Origin: Plectrocnemia conspersa
Taxonomy: Eukaryota > Arthropoda > Insecta > Trichoptera > Polycentropodidae
DNA length: 64,000 bases
Assembly (NCBI GenBank): GCA_009617715.1
Contig: VTFK01000094.1
Location: forward strand, 682,001-746,000
Direction of reading: 5' to 3'
Positions 33,339-45,460 of the stretch are shown here, in pieces (positions within the stretch are counted from its first letter, which is position 1; the number at the start of each line of letters is the position of its first letter). The position numbers were made by a program, and so were the translations under genes. The notes beneath the pieces were generated by a model, which saw nothing but the letters and a program-made list of their open reading frames with translations, was not told the DNA's origin and searched no databases.

Positions 33339-34271
33339 AAGATTAGAGCGTTTAGCTCCTATGTTATAAATGTACTTATACAGCACATTTTCAACTTGCA
33401 AAATATTAAGTGATAGTAAAAGTAGATAGTGTTCGGTAATTCGCGTAGGAGCAGCGCACTATTAACGGTAAGTTATCTGTTATGAAAACGGATACAGAAA
33501 ACTTGCTCAGGATTTGAATAAAGATACTCCGATTAATCCGGGTTTCGGCCCTCTTTTTGTGTTTTTTTTTTGCTTGGAAAATCCACCAGGTCGATGAGTT
33601 TGTGTCCTCGTACGACATTTATTTAACCTCTTTTGTCGTTTGACCCCTTCTCTGTTGACTATTTGCATCTATTTTTAGTCTTTGGGTCGATAGCACGTAG
33701 CCTAAATGAATATTTGTATGATCTGGTAGGTACACCGGATCGCACCGGTTGCGCTCGTGCTTTTTATCTCCCGGCACTTAATGTCAATAGATACGGAACT
33801 AGGATCTGGTGCAGCCGGTTTTATAGCAAATGCCGTGTCGGTTTCCGCATCCAAGACGGACCCATTCATTGACTGGGTATTTATTGCTGAGTATTATTAT
33901 TGGAACACACGAGGGTCACAGGCGAATCGTTGCGTCATCTCGGAATGTTTCAAATGCCGATCTCGGCAATGTGTTTCATGGCTAGCGAGCCATTGTGATC
34001 CGAGTTGGGGTTCGATTTGCATGCGTTCCTGGAAAGTTTGGATTCGTCTCGTATGAGTCTTTGAATGCAAAAAAAGTGGAAATGAGCGTGAATCATGTGT
34101 TTTTACACAAAAAATGTTCTGTGACATTGAACTATCGATGAGACATTGGTGGAACGACCAAAATATGTGTTTTAGAAAAAGTATAGTTAGAATTGGTTAC
34201 ACAAATTAAAATATGCATACTAATCGTGCATATATACAAATTATCTAGATATATTATGTATCATATATATT
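33339..34271. other. Intronic DNA with a CpG-rich block
   Basis: The block at about 33.63-34.07 kb is GC-richer and has open frames on both strands. One is a 76-codon minus-strand ATG frame starting MSQNIFCVKTHDSRSF. No donor of quality or family match was seen, so it is left uncalled. Confidence 0.3.
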
Positions 34272-34384
34272 AGCACGACAGGTCATAGATATAAGTCGGT
34301 GACTAATACACGAAAGACCTGGGTTCGAATTGCACATGCACCCTAGTGTTTTCAATTTCTATCTTCCTTCGTGATTGATAGATC
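34272..34384 (+). mobile_element. tRNA-derived SINE relic
   Basis: A box-A-like element (TAGATATAAGTCGGTGA) is followed about 35 bp later by a near-consensus box B (GGTTCGAATTG at 34322-34332). That is the internal RNA polymerase III promoter layout of a tRNA. No cloverleaf with a paired acceptor stem can be formed, so it is not a tRNA gene. A similar layout occurs at 42.1 kb. Confidence 0.55.
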
Positions 34385-36894
34385 ATTACAGATTAGGTTT
34401 TTCTAACTTACATAAGATCGTAATGATTAATTGCAATAAAATCGATCTAGGTCATGCATAGTATCGATTCATTTTAAGCTGTAATAATAGTTTATAATTA
34501 ATAAAATATATGTCACTGATTTCAGTTTGGTGTCTCACTAGTGACCTAGTGGTAGTTTTTGAGTTTTCTGCAGCGGAATATTTACAATGCATAAAAAAAT
34601 AAATGTATGTATTTAAAATAACTTACTAAAGACATGTATTTATAGTTCATATCAGAAACAATTGGTATCTACCGTTATTATATTTATTAATACTAATATT
34701 ATCTAAGTTCGTTTCTGAAGATAAAGGGTAGCAGACTTTTCAAATAGTTAAATATAACTAATACACAATTATTACAAACTATAGTATACGTCGAAATAAA
34801 AAATGATACTATGCACTAAATCTTGATTCTCCCATATTCCATATTCCATTTACAAATAAGTACCGCATTGCCGTGTTTATTCACTCTAATTGTATAATGT
34901 ACAGTATTAACTTTTCACGTTTAATTATAATTAAGTTATCATTTGATTTGTATATTTATCGAGTTATTTATGAGACAACGCCTTTAACGCCGGCAATTTA
35001 CACGTTAACGAAATCGTTAAATAACCACGTAATATACATACCTACCTAATAGTATCGGTTCATTCATGTAAATCAGACGATCGATGATTGTGTATGATTA
35101 TTTTTATGAATGATTCTTTTCACGTTAATATTACGTCACGTATTGTACGATATTACGTCGGAATGCGCGCATGCGTCGATTTTAATAATAGTGTGTAAGG
35201 TCACCGGAAAGAAAAGAAAATCCGCAATCGATCGATCAAAAGCACTATACGTATTCGATGTCCGGGTGTTATAATAATTCATAAACAATACCTGTCGACT
35301 ATTTTATTTATATGTTCAAGTAAACGAGCTGTGTAGAATTATGTAAATGGGAACCGAAAGTATTTAATTATCATTTCGCAAATAAGATAGTTTTATTATT
35401 CTCGCTTAGATTGTTTGTGATTATTATATAATGAATAAAGGCGAAGCATATTTCACCGTATATCGTCATTATATTATTATGTGACGCTGCACTCGAGTGT
35501 CGCGCAATATTTGATGAAATAACAGAGGAAGTATAATTCATCACGTCATACGGCATGACGTGCGATATTTAGTATAATGCCGCTTTTAAATTTAAGCAAA
35601 GAACTCTTAATCTAGATTGTAGATATCTGTACAAATGTTACAATTAAATTCGCTGTACAGCAAGAATAATTTCAAGCATTTTCTTCTTTAATTTTGAAGA
35701 AAATGACGGTCAATTTTTTTTGTTAAAAATATTTTTGTAATAATACGCTTTGTATTGTACAACTGATTTTTTTTAGGTTTTTGTACTAGAAATTGTGGTT
35801 CTAATAAATTTTCGAATGCGCCTTTTTTTGTATCGTATTTAAAAATGTGCTACGCGGCATATCTACAACACCTTACCAACTTTTAGCACTATAATGCGAC
35901 ATTTTTATTAAATTACTTTATTGAGAATTAAAAATATTTATTTTATAATGTAAAATTATTGTGCTACACGGCCAAAAAATTATTGGCTTTAAATGAGAAA
36001 AATCTATGATGAATGAGATTTGTTGAAAATCAGGTAGCAAAATTCACTAATTTTGATCTTTGACGACGAGTCATCAAAAACATAAGCGCCTGAGTTCCCA
36101 CTGGCGAAATGACATTTTCGTGCTAATGATAAAATAAATAATAAAAAATGGTTTAAAACACTTTATGCAATCTAGAAGTTTTTTTTGAATATTTCTCTTA
36201 ATTCAAATTCTCTTATTTTGCTCTAATAATTTACAGCAGTTAACATAAAAAATATATATTGAAATCTTAAAATTAGCAATAATTATGTGTACAAAATCAT
36301 ATAATATATATTCATCTTAAAAGCCCTTTACATTTTTAGCGTATAGTTACCACCTAAATAGGTCTGGCATCAAAAGGGTTAAAAAAATATGTGAAAAATA
36401 TTTTATTTTCTAAAGAAGCTCGAAGTATAATTCAAATTTTCCTAATTCTAACTTTAAGGTTTATCAGTTAAAAGATTAATAGATAAATTGATAGCATATA
36501 TTTTCTCTTTCTATAGTAGATTTGTGATTTTGAAGTTTTTAAATTTAGCTTAAATATCCTACGTGGCGCACTAAATATAGCTCATGTGATTTTAAATTGA
36601 ACATTCTAAAAAGCTATATATCTGAGTCCTCATATTTTTATCAACTTCTTGAGTATAATAAATATCCTGACCAGATTTTCAGCATTATTATTTATAAGCG
36701 TGTTTTTGATTTTAATTTATAATGCAATGATTTGTCTTCAATACTGGGACATATTTATAATTATGTTTTTTCAGTATTATTAAAAAAAATATAATACAAG
36801 TTGTACATAAAAATAAAATAAATAAATTATTTTTATTTTTGATATAAATGTACATCTGTAGAGTAATCGCTTTGTAAAACACTTTTTTTTTAAT
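34385..36894. other. AT-rich DNA, with one possible TTAA-element end
   Basis: Near 36354-36381 the sequence ends in GGCATCAAAAGGGTTAA. Read inward on the minus strand this is TTAACCCTTTTGATGCC, resembling other TTAA-flanked ends in this window. No partner end was found. The rest is featureless. Confidence 0.35.
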
Positions 36895-37025
36895 TTAATA
36901 TATATGAATGGAAAACTTGGCCAGGAACATCATCTTGGGGGGGGAGGAGATTATATTTTTCTCAGGGTCCTATTGTGCAACTGAGCAAATTTTGAAACTG
37001 ATCTAGATTCTAGATATTATAATCT
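36895..37025 (+). repeat. Dispersed repeat R6, copy B
   Basis: Diverged partner of 32805-32935, including an expanded G run (TTGGGGGGGGAGGAG). Ends are uncertain. Confidence 0.5.
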
Positions 37026-38499
37026 TGGGAAAAGAATTAGATATTCGGAGGGCTCATGGAGTTCTAAAGAGTAACGGTGTAAAAATCAACTCATATCAAA
37101 TGGTATAACATTGTATAGAATAGAGTACCCGAAGACGTTGCTTGCCGTCCGTCACTTTAATAAAATTACAAATATATTATTATTGAGCTCTAAATTTGTA
37201 TTATATAAAATAATAATGTATTAGTAAACTATCTAAAAATTGCACTGCTAAATGCTTTTACACTTTCTTAAAAAAAATTCAAATCTTCATGATCAATTAA
37301 TTTTTGACATATTGTTTAGAAAACCTACCACAGTTGATAAGTAAAGAAATCTATTTCAAGTGGCCATTAAAATATCCTTGGCATTTTATTTAAGAAAATG
37401 GCAGTATTTAACAAAACATCGCAAATATTAACGTTGTATAAATATTTATATCTAGACATTCATTTTATGGAAAATGCCAGTTTAAAGTTAAATACTATTA
37501 ATAATATTTACATTACATAAAACTATCATAAAATAAAAAATTTACAGTTACGCCACGGTAGACCGCCGGCGTTAATTTCAGTATCGCATCACCTGCGAAG
37601 TTTAAATTTTTACCCACCCCTTTTTATATAAAACATTGAATCCACTACTGCTTTCTAACCGTTTTCATATTTACAGGAATTGCGATTTTATAATAAAAAA
37701 TAGTGAGACCGAAAGAAATCATTACAGGTTACAATTTAATGGGAAATTTAAAAGCCTTTTATATTTGACTAAGAAAAGATAAAATCTGGAACCATTACAT
37801 TGTTCTTGATTTTATCGTTGTCCGATACTTGAGATTAGTGCGTTAGTATGGTATACTAATTTATGATATTAAAATAATCGTTGGTATATGTTTAGATGTA
37901 GTATGTAGTTTAGAAAAAAAAAAGTTAACTGGTGTTACTCCACACCGGGCATATGTTTATTTATTTATTTTTAAATAAAATAATTGCCGTCATGACTAAA
38001 CAGGTTATTCTAATGTGCAATGACTTTAATGGGTATGATTAATTATCTATATATGTTACAATAAATATGTATGTAGTAGTTATATTTTCACTCGCGTTTC
38101 AGTAAAATCATATCCGAATACATTTTCCCCTGTATATATACTATATTTATATTAGTAAAAATACAATTTAAACAATAAGCGCTTGTGAAATTATGTGCTG
38201 CTCTAAGTTGTTGGTAAAATTGTCTTTAAAACATGTCTATTTCACTCTAGAGACAGGGATATATTTCGTTGGTTCAATGATCTCTGTATTGTTATGATTC
38301 GTCGGAGAGCTTCCCAACCTACGATACATAAGGTCGGTCTCTAAGGGATGATCAGCCAGAGAGGAACAGAGGCATACTCCATGTTTTTAAATTATACGTG
38401 CACTACCTCCTCACCATTAGCCCGGATAATTAAGAATGTACTGTATTCATATATTTTGTAATTAAATATGAGATCGCATATGTGTCAGACACAATGACA
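37026..38499. other. AT-rich DNA, nothing recognised
   Basis: No supported exon or repeat. A GC-richer patch near 38290-38370 (around GGGATGATCAGCCAGAGAGG) is unexplained. Confidence 0.35.
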
Positions 38500-38940
38500 G
38501 CCCGCGAGGAAACCCGCTAGTTGTGCAACTTTGGTGTCGTGTCACACTTTCATTGGTTTGAACTTGCGCAGTGTCACACTTTCATCTCTCAACCTGAACG
38601 ATCTCCGACCTAATCTAATCGACTTCTCGACTCAAAGTGCAGCGGGCATGCGTGTCACATTCGTGTGTCGAATTTTCGCCCCCTTTACATAAACGAGTGT
38701 TGTGCCACGACATGGCACGCCATCAGAATTCGCTTTTAGTCAATTCGTCGCACCGTTTGTTGTAAAGGAATGCCATTGTGCTACCGGTAGCTTTTCACAA
38801 GGGCTCTTAATCCGAGACTCGCCCGGATATTACGTAAACGTTAAGAACTTATCGCTTGATGAATTAATTAATAGGTGGTTTTTGTGTTATAGATTTAGAA
38901 CGTAGCGCCCCTAGCGGCGATGCATTTTTATGAGATTATT
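38500..38940. promoter_or_regulatory. CpG-rich block with repeated GTGTCACACTTTCAT and a CTCF-like site
   Basis: GTGTCACACTTTCAT occurs twice, 31 bp apart (about 38537 and 38568), and CGTGTCACATTCGTG lies nearby. TAGCGCCCCTAGCGGCG at 38903-38919 read on the other strand (CGCCGCTAGGGGCGCTA) resembles the conserved CTCF core, one G short. A regulatory role is inferred, not shown. A 67-codon frame at 38702 has no family features. Confidence 0.35.
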
Positions 38941-39430
38941 ATTGTATATATATATACAGACTTAAACTGTCGCCATATTGTGCAATTCCACACTAGTACA
39001 TATTGCAAACTATGCAAATTCATTTTAATTAAAGTAAGCTTTATCGATTGTCCTAATTATGTACTATGCTGTATTGCTCTAGTTGTTAAAGTGGGAATAT
39101 ATACTGTACATTTTTGTGTTCAAATGTATTGAATATTTTAAGACCATGAATATACTAACTGTAATTGAATACACCAACAGCCAGGGAACTTTAGTTATTA
39201 CCAATTATAAATTTGTGTACAACAATATTTTAATCCAAACTAGTACATAATTTTATATCAAAAAATATCTACCCTACAACTCTTCCATGATCCTGCCAAA
39301 GTGATAAACTGTAAATAAACCAACACAAATATTTTAAAATGTAGGTATTCAAATATAATCATGACTCATGAGCCGCAAATATAAATAACTAACTTTAATT
39401 AGTGAAAAAAAATATTTAATTGCAAATGCC
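38941..39430. other. AT-rich DNA, nothing recognised
   Basis: No element ends, exon signals or RNA motifs. Confidence 0.35.
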
Positions 39431-39675
39431 TAATGTCGCCCCGACAAGCTAAGGGTTTAAAAAAAAATGGCCAACTGGCGTACACTGGCGTAGCACACAA
39501 CTGTTGTTATCACTGACGCCTGGCGAAAAGTGGAGGAGTTTCTCGTAAGCCTCGGAAACTTGCGATAAGCCAAGGATTTTTAATTGTATTTTCTTATCTC
39601 TCTCGAAAAGCCGTTTTTAAAGTGATTCAAGAAACGTTTTCTTGTTCGGCGAACGGTCGCCGCATATTTTATTAA
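39431..39675 (+). repeat. Diverged repeat R8, copy A
   Basis: Shares ordered landmarks with 57155-57450: CCCGACAAG, GCCTGGCGAA, CTCGAAAAGC, CAAGAAACGT, then a GCCGAAC/GGCGAAC segment followed by GCCGCATAT. Similarity is patchy, as expected for an old element. Confidence 0.5.
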
Positions 39676-42104
39676 AGTTTGAAGCAATTTTAATATTATC
39701 ATAAACCTATGTATGTCTACTTTGTTTTTATGTTCATGTATTGTGAACAAGCATTATTTGCAGTGGCATTTTTATCGCTTATCTGAAATTTTACAGCTCT
39801 TTACTCAAAAAAATGACAGATTTTTTTTTTGTTGAAGCGAAGTTTAAGAAGTGCTTATGCAAATCCTTCGGTATTATTTATGTGTGCGAAAGATTAAACT
39901 TCAAGACTTACTATAATACATTTTTGAGTTTTTAAAATACATATAGTAGAGAGTCTGTCAGAGATTTTTATTTTTACTTTTCCATTTCAAATACTACACG
40001 AGTATTTGTAAAAAGGTATCGTATTAATTTGCACTTGCTAAAATATAAAATTACAATTTTACTGCAATTTTCATTGTATTGTATATCTATTGCCCTCGAG
40101 ATTTTGTTTTTTACCACAATTTGCGGTAATTTACTGAGGTTTTCTGACCTTTGCACTATACTAAAACCCCGAGTGAAGAACCGTTATTTGCCAAACTACA
40201 TAATTAACTTGCTTTTATAGTAAATGTTAGATTTTTGCTTCTCTTTTGTCTTATTAATGTTACATTTGTAGTTTATTTTGTAATATTTCAATTTATATAG
40301 AAAATAGAAATAAAAATAAACATATTTGAAAGAAAAAACTTTTTCTAAGGATTTGTTTTTATTTTTACTCAAACTTGAGATTAGTATTTTGAATTAAAAT
40401 AAAATATGAATACAATATAAGAGGTAAATGAAGGAACTTTTTATATAGAAAAAATGACAGATCTACATCTTATTGTCTAACACCATCTATGAACGTTTAT
40501 TCGAAATATTTTTTTCTCACGTGGTGCAATAGAATTTTGTTATGTCATAAATGCAATATTTAAAGCCTTCAAATCGCTCCTCAGTTATTTGTAGTAATTA
40601 ATTAAAAATATTTTATCAGTATATATTTTTAATTGAGTCTTGACTTCACTTAATCATACAGACGCCATTTAAAACTGAAGTGACAGTGATGGGATGTTAA
40701 GCCGTCTATTGCACAACATTGAAATGCATGTGTTATTCGTAAGATAAAATCAATTAAAAATCCTCAGTTACATTTGCTTTCAATCATCCGAATCAACTGG
40801 TTTTCGTGTCCATCGATATTTTGACCTTTTGATTCTTGACATCAAATGCATAAACCATGTAGTATATAAATGCGCTTTATTTGACAACAACATTCCAATT
40901 TTAACGCGTTCTTCTTTTTTACATATTTATAAAATGGGATTCAAACCATAAATCAGGAGCGTATATTTGTTTGCAATATAATCTTGATATGTTTTGAATT
41001 TAGAAACTAGTTTGGTTTTATATATTTATGTATATTTTTAAAACATCTTTGAAGGACGTATGTTTTGCGTGTTTTTAAATTAATAAGCAACGATACGAAT
41101 GCGACATCGTATATCTACTGAAATTCCATATTTGTGCGTGAAATGTGCAAGTGCATTTTTATTTAGGACATCAATGTGATCCAGTATGTTGAAAGTTTTT
41201 GGCGACCGAACCGCATTCCGATATATATTATTATGTAAGCTCAATAAGGCAACATACCAATATGAAGTTCAGCATTGAGATAATCTCTTAGGAAGATTTT
41301 TTTCCAAATTGAATTAGGTACCTTTTTTGCGCCTTGATTGTTTTTTTCTCATTATGTATGACTGTAAAGCCTTTCGATTTTTTTGTGGTCAATTACATAA
41401 ACCGAATCAATTATCAGTCAAGGTCGCAAAGATGTCCGTACGTTTTCACAGTCGCGGTTTAAAAGTGGAACGAATTGTCCGTTGCCAAAATAACCTATAT
41501 AATGACCGGTTAGTTTATATAATCTCATGTAACGTAATTTTTTCATGAGTGAATCGATGAATAAATAAACAACCGCAAAAAGATGCTTGTCAAATGTAAC
41601 AAGTAGAGTAGATGCCTGATGCGGACTAATTGACGTTATATTATTTTTTAGGCTGAGTTAATTTTTATAAAATTTGCATATTTTGCGATACATATGTAAT
41701 GTGTGGTTATTTAAAAGTATATGCAGTGTAGTTCAGTAAATAAATACAACATTCTTATAATAATAGTTATATCTCTACTTAATTATTGATCCGATACAGT
41801 AGCTATTTAAAACCATGATGATACAGTAGCTATTCAAAAGATTAGCTGATTTTTTTAAAATTCTTATTAAGGAAAATGTATACCCACTCTTTAGTGGCTA
41901 TACATATTTTTTGTTGCCTGTAGCAAATTAAATATTCAATAGTTGTATATTTGTAATACACAGGAAACAACTGTCGTACTTAATTTATATAGAAAGTTGC
42001 GAATTAGATTTATATTAAACAATAAAAAAATAAAAGCATTCAGTCTAAGGAACGTTCTTCTGATCATTATAGATGCTCTTTAATAATTTTGACTAGCGCG
42101 AAAT
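39676..42104. other. AT-rich DNA with a short tandem repeat
   Basis: The only defined structure is GATACAGTAGCTATTTAAAA repeated once with a 27-bp period at 41793-41838. No supported exon. Frames at 40029 and 41327 look accidental. Confidence 0.4.
41793..41838. repeat. 27-bp tandem duplication
   Basis: GATACAGTAGCTATTTAAAA starts at 41793 and recurs from 41820 as GATACAGTAGCTATTCAAAA. Two copies only. Confidence 0.75.
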
Positions 42105-42215
42105 TATCAGTGGTATCAATCAATGTTTATCAACTATTGAAAGGTCGTGCGTGGGCTCGAATTTTACATGAGTCTCGTTTTTTCATATTCAGTCTTGTCT
42201 GCGTGATTGGAATCT
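42105..42215 (+). mobile_element. Second tRNA-derived SINE relic
   Basis: TTATCAGTGGTATCAA resembles box A, and GGCTCGAATTT (42154-42164) resembles box B at a tRNA-like spacing. A TTCNTATTC-type tail and GCGTGATTG follow. The 34.3-kb relic has CGTGATTG in the same place, suggesting the same family. It is diverged, and no tRNA fold is possible. Confidence 0.45.
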
Positions 42216-43900
42216 CTTATCTTCTTCTAAATAGTATCTCTTAAAATGGTCATAAATTTACTGTCAAAATATTATACAAAAATAATCTTAAGCATTAAAG
42301 TAAAAAGATGATTAATATGTATTTATGATTATTTAAATAAATTCGGTTTTGTGCTGGATTAATTTTTAAATTTCGCCGGTGTCAGAGACAAGCGTCGGTA
42401 TGTATAAATTCACTACCTAATTTATACTAAATTAGAAAAAGTTTTTTCGGGGTCAACAATTTCGGTGTCACCAAAATTGGTGACCGCGACGTGATTAACG
42501 TCTCGGGACGTATGTATGTGGTCCGTAAATTATTAACGTTTATTAACGCAATTGTTTAGTCATGAGATCTGTCTTCCACTGTTAGGCCTTACTTTAGAGA
42601 CTTACTTGTTTCTCCTTTTGTTTGTTAGACTGACTTTTAAGTTATAACAAGTTGTCAAAGTGGTTGAAACCCCCACAGTTACAAATTAAAGTGGTAAAAT
42701 AAGACCATATAAGCAGCTGTTGCAAGATAGCGGCGCATTTCAATGAGTGTACCATTATCGAACATCGCAAAGAAAATCCATAAATTAACGCTGCCCGTAT
42801 ATGATGAACATTGCCTGTCATACTTATGTTCAATGACACAACTAACAAAGATTCACCACATTCAAGCCTCATAGAGACACCGTAATGTCCGAATTCTACG
42901 GCAACATCCTCAATAAAATTGCTGCTGCCTTTCGACAGAAATGACCAGTACCAAAGAAAGCTAGCAAAATTCAAGTTTTTGAGCATTCCTTATTTAACTC
43001 CAACCTTGCTCGATTTATATTTGTTCGGGGTAGGGCATTTTCGTCAATAAATCACCGCTTTATTCTGACGCATTTTAAAAAATTTTGATTTTCAGTTTCT
43101 CGTGAAAACATATTTGCTTTAACGTTGCTTTTATATCAGTAATCAATAAGCTTGACTTTACTATGTCATTTTATCGATGCATCTATTTGGTGATTACTTA
43201 AAATCAATTATATTTTATCTATAATCAAAAGCGTACTCAATTGTTCTAAAATCAAAGACTTTCAATTGACTCATGTTTACAGGCACGATGATCCTTTTAA
43301 CCCCCGAAGGTAGAATTTAGCGCTTTTTGACTCGGTGTTTAAATAACGTTCACTTATCAATGACATAATATCGTAGTATAATTGCGTCCGACGCTGCAGC
43401 CTCTGGTTGGCATTGATGTTTCATTTAAACCAGATGGAATACCGCAATATTTCATATAAGTTATATACATACATATTGTACGAACGTTGTGATAAACATT
43501 CGATTATTTATGTGTTACGCAACGTTGACCTATAACGTAAATGGAAAAGAGATAAACCTTCGCCTTAGCGGCGTCTAAAATCCGCATTATTTAATTAGTC
43601 AACTTGATAAATGTTCATACGTTGGCAAAATATACTATGTTTAATAGTTTAGGGTTAATTTGATTGTATGTATCTCAAAATTGAATCTATGGTTTCCTTG
43701 ACCAATTTGTAACTGTGACGCTTATAAATTCACAATGATAATTCGTGCCTTCTTAGAAATATTTCGAGGCATGTTCATAGAAGCTTTTTCGTGAGATTTC
43801 AGAGAAGCGGTCCGATTATTTTTATTAATCGGTTGCGCAAAGCTTTTATAACGTTATTTTTTTTCGTAACAGCAATGCCATATTAGGAGTTTTTTTTCTT
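42216..43900. other. Intronic DNA with an unexplained 114-codon open frame
   Basis: The minus-strand frame 42986-42642 starts MLKNLNFASFLWYWSFLSKG and contains Cys-rich hydrophobic stretches. I do not recognise it. Neither adjoining strand frame gives a clear transposase match. It could be a transposon remnant or chance, so I do not call it as a gene. Confidence 0.3.
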
Positions 43901-44270
43901 AGTTTAAAAACAACTAACGAGCAAAGGTCGCGGAGACGCCTCAGTTGAATAACACGATCGGATCGGACCGAAAACTCGACGACACATGTCGGGAATTTCC
44001 CAAGAACACGAACCAAAGAAACAAACGAGCAGACAAGCGCAGAAACGCTTCGATAATCTACAAAATTGTGAAATATAGCGGCGCCCGCCTGACGATCGGC
44101 GGTCGTAAAAATACCGCGATACTTTGAATAATTCGATTCGGAGATATGTGTAGTGGAATATCGTTTCGGAGATTATCTGAGATAGATGGATTAACGCGAT
44201 GTTGATTTGAGGTGTAAACAAAAATATTTGCCAACCAAATAAATAAAATTTTAACATTAATCAATCTGTA
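43901..44270. promoter_or_regulatory. CpG-rich block with palindromic kappaB site
   Basis: GGGAATTTCCC at 43991-44001 is a perfect palindromic match to the NF-kappaB/Dorsal/Relish consensus. It lies in a GC-rich block with many CG dinucleotides. Overlapping frames on both strands (one of 117 codons) are judged composition effects. No exon was found nearby. Confidence 0.4.
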
Positions 44271-44829
44271 GTTGACAAATTAAGTCCATAAGTCGACAAT
44301 ATATGTATATATTTTAACTTATTTTTTTCTTAATTTTGTATTAGAAAAATCATATCCAAAGATTATGTCACATTGAATTTATTATTAATTAATCAAACAT
44401 TGATATCTATACATTTTAAGCATTTTAGGCTACTTTTAAATGTGGCACTCGATTTTACTTATACCACTCTTCATAGTTTAAGAAAGCTTACCATAAGTCT
44501 GTTTTTTCTACAGACCCTGGTACAAATACTAAAATACTATTTTGTTCGTAGACTTTTAAATATTGCACAACTCAATAAATAAGTATAAAAGTTGTCGAAA
44601 GAGTAAGAGCCGCAACAAATTAGACAATTATTAATTTCACCGATATCTGTGTTTTAGCACTATTGATGGCTAAAGGAGTGCTATAAATACTGTAATGGTA
44701 ATTCTTAAAATATATATTTAAAATTTTAAAAAATACATTTATACTAAACGAAATATGATATTTTCGAAGGTAATGCGTTTTTTAACGCTGCTGTACATTG
44801 CTGAACTTTCAAAGTTTAATTTTATCATT
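44271..44829. other. AT-rich DNA, nothing recognised
   Basis: No exon, repeat or element end seen. Confidence 0.35.
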
Positions 44830-45460
44830 GGATGCCAATTGTTAAAATGATTTTTAATTCATCTTCACGAGATTCAGCGCCCACAGCGAGAGTCGAATAT
44901 AATAATAACGAACTTTTTAATGTTGATGCATCGATCTTTATCTCCTTCGTATTGTGTGTTTGGCGAGGATTTACCATCGCGAGTCCGCGCGGGGCATTGG
45001 GCCAAGGTTGGCGCTTATGCTTATACACGTATAAAATTTATTTATATACACTTTGCATGACAATCACCCGTAAGCCGAGTCTATTGTGTTGCGCGCGGTA
45101 TCAAATCGTTACGACCATTGTCCAGGATCGTTGCTGCCGCTGACCTTTCTTTCTTCTCGGCTCTCTCTGCTTATTACAATCTATCTATCCATTGTTTCGC
45201 AGGGATTATGTAATGGATTATGATCAACGACGTATTTTTTTTATTATTATTTTAATTTGTATGTGGGTGTTGAGGTGTCCAATTTCTGCATCGCCGTTCG
45301 GATATGTTAATGTAATGGTCGCGGATGAACATCGTCCTTGATTGGAATGCGAGGCCGTTCGCTTGCTCGACGCAGAGACCCGTCTATTGCTCTTTGGCAC
45401 CGGGAAATTTATTGGTCGCGAATGCTAAGACTGCGTTGTGATTGATTCGATTGATATTTT
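44830..45460. other. CpG-rich block, possible regulatory DNA
   Basis: GC-richer with opposite-strand overlapping frames (103 and 67 codons), which is typical of conserved non-coding DNA rather than a gene. It contains ATGCATCGAT and TTTATTTATATACACTTTGC, suggestive of homeodomain-type binding sites. No exon signals were seen. Confidence 0.3.

Noticed and set aside
34272..34345. Possible tRNA gene
   Set aside because: Boxes A and B are visible but the arms cannot form a tRNA cloverleaf; a SINE relic fits better.
42642..42986. 114-codon minus-strand frame
   Set aside because: Unrecognised, no donor or acceptor in phase with the known exons and no homologous motif; kept only as a note.
43904..44257. 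117-codon minus-strand frame over the kappaB island
   Set aside because: Other frames in the island are also open and no motif is recognisable; likely a composition effect.
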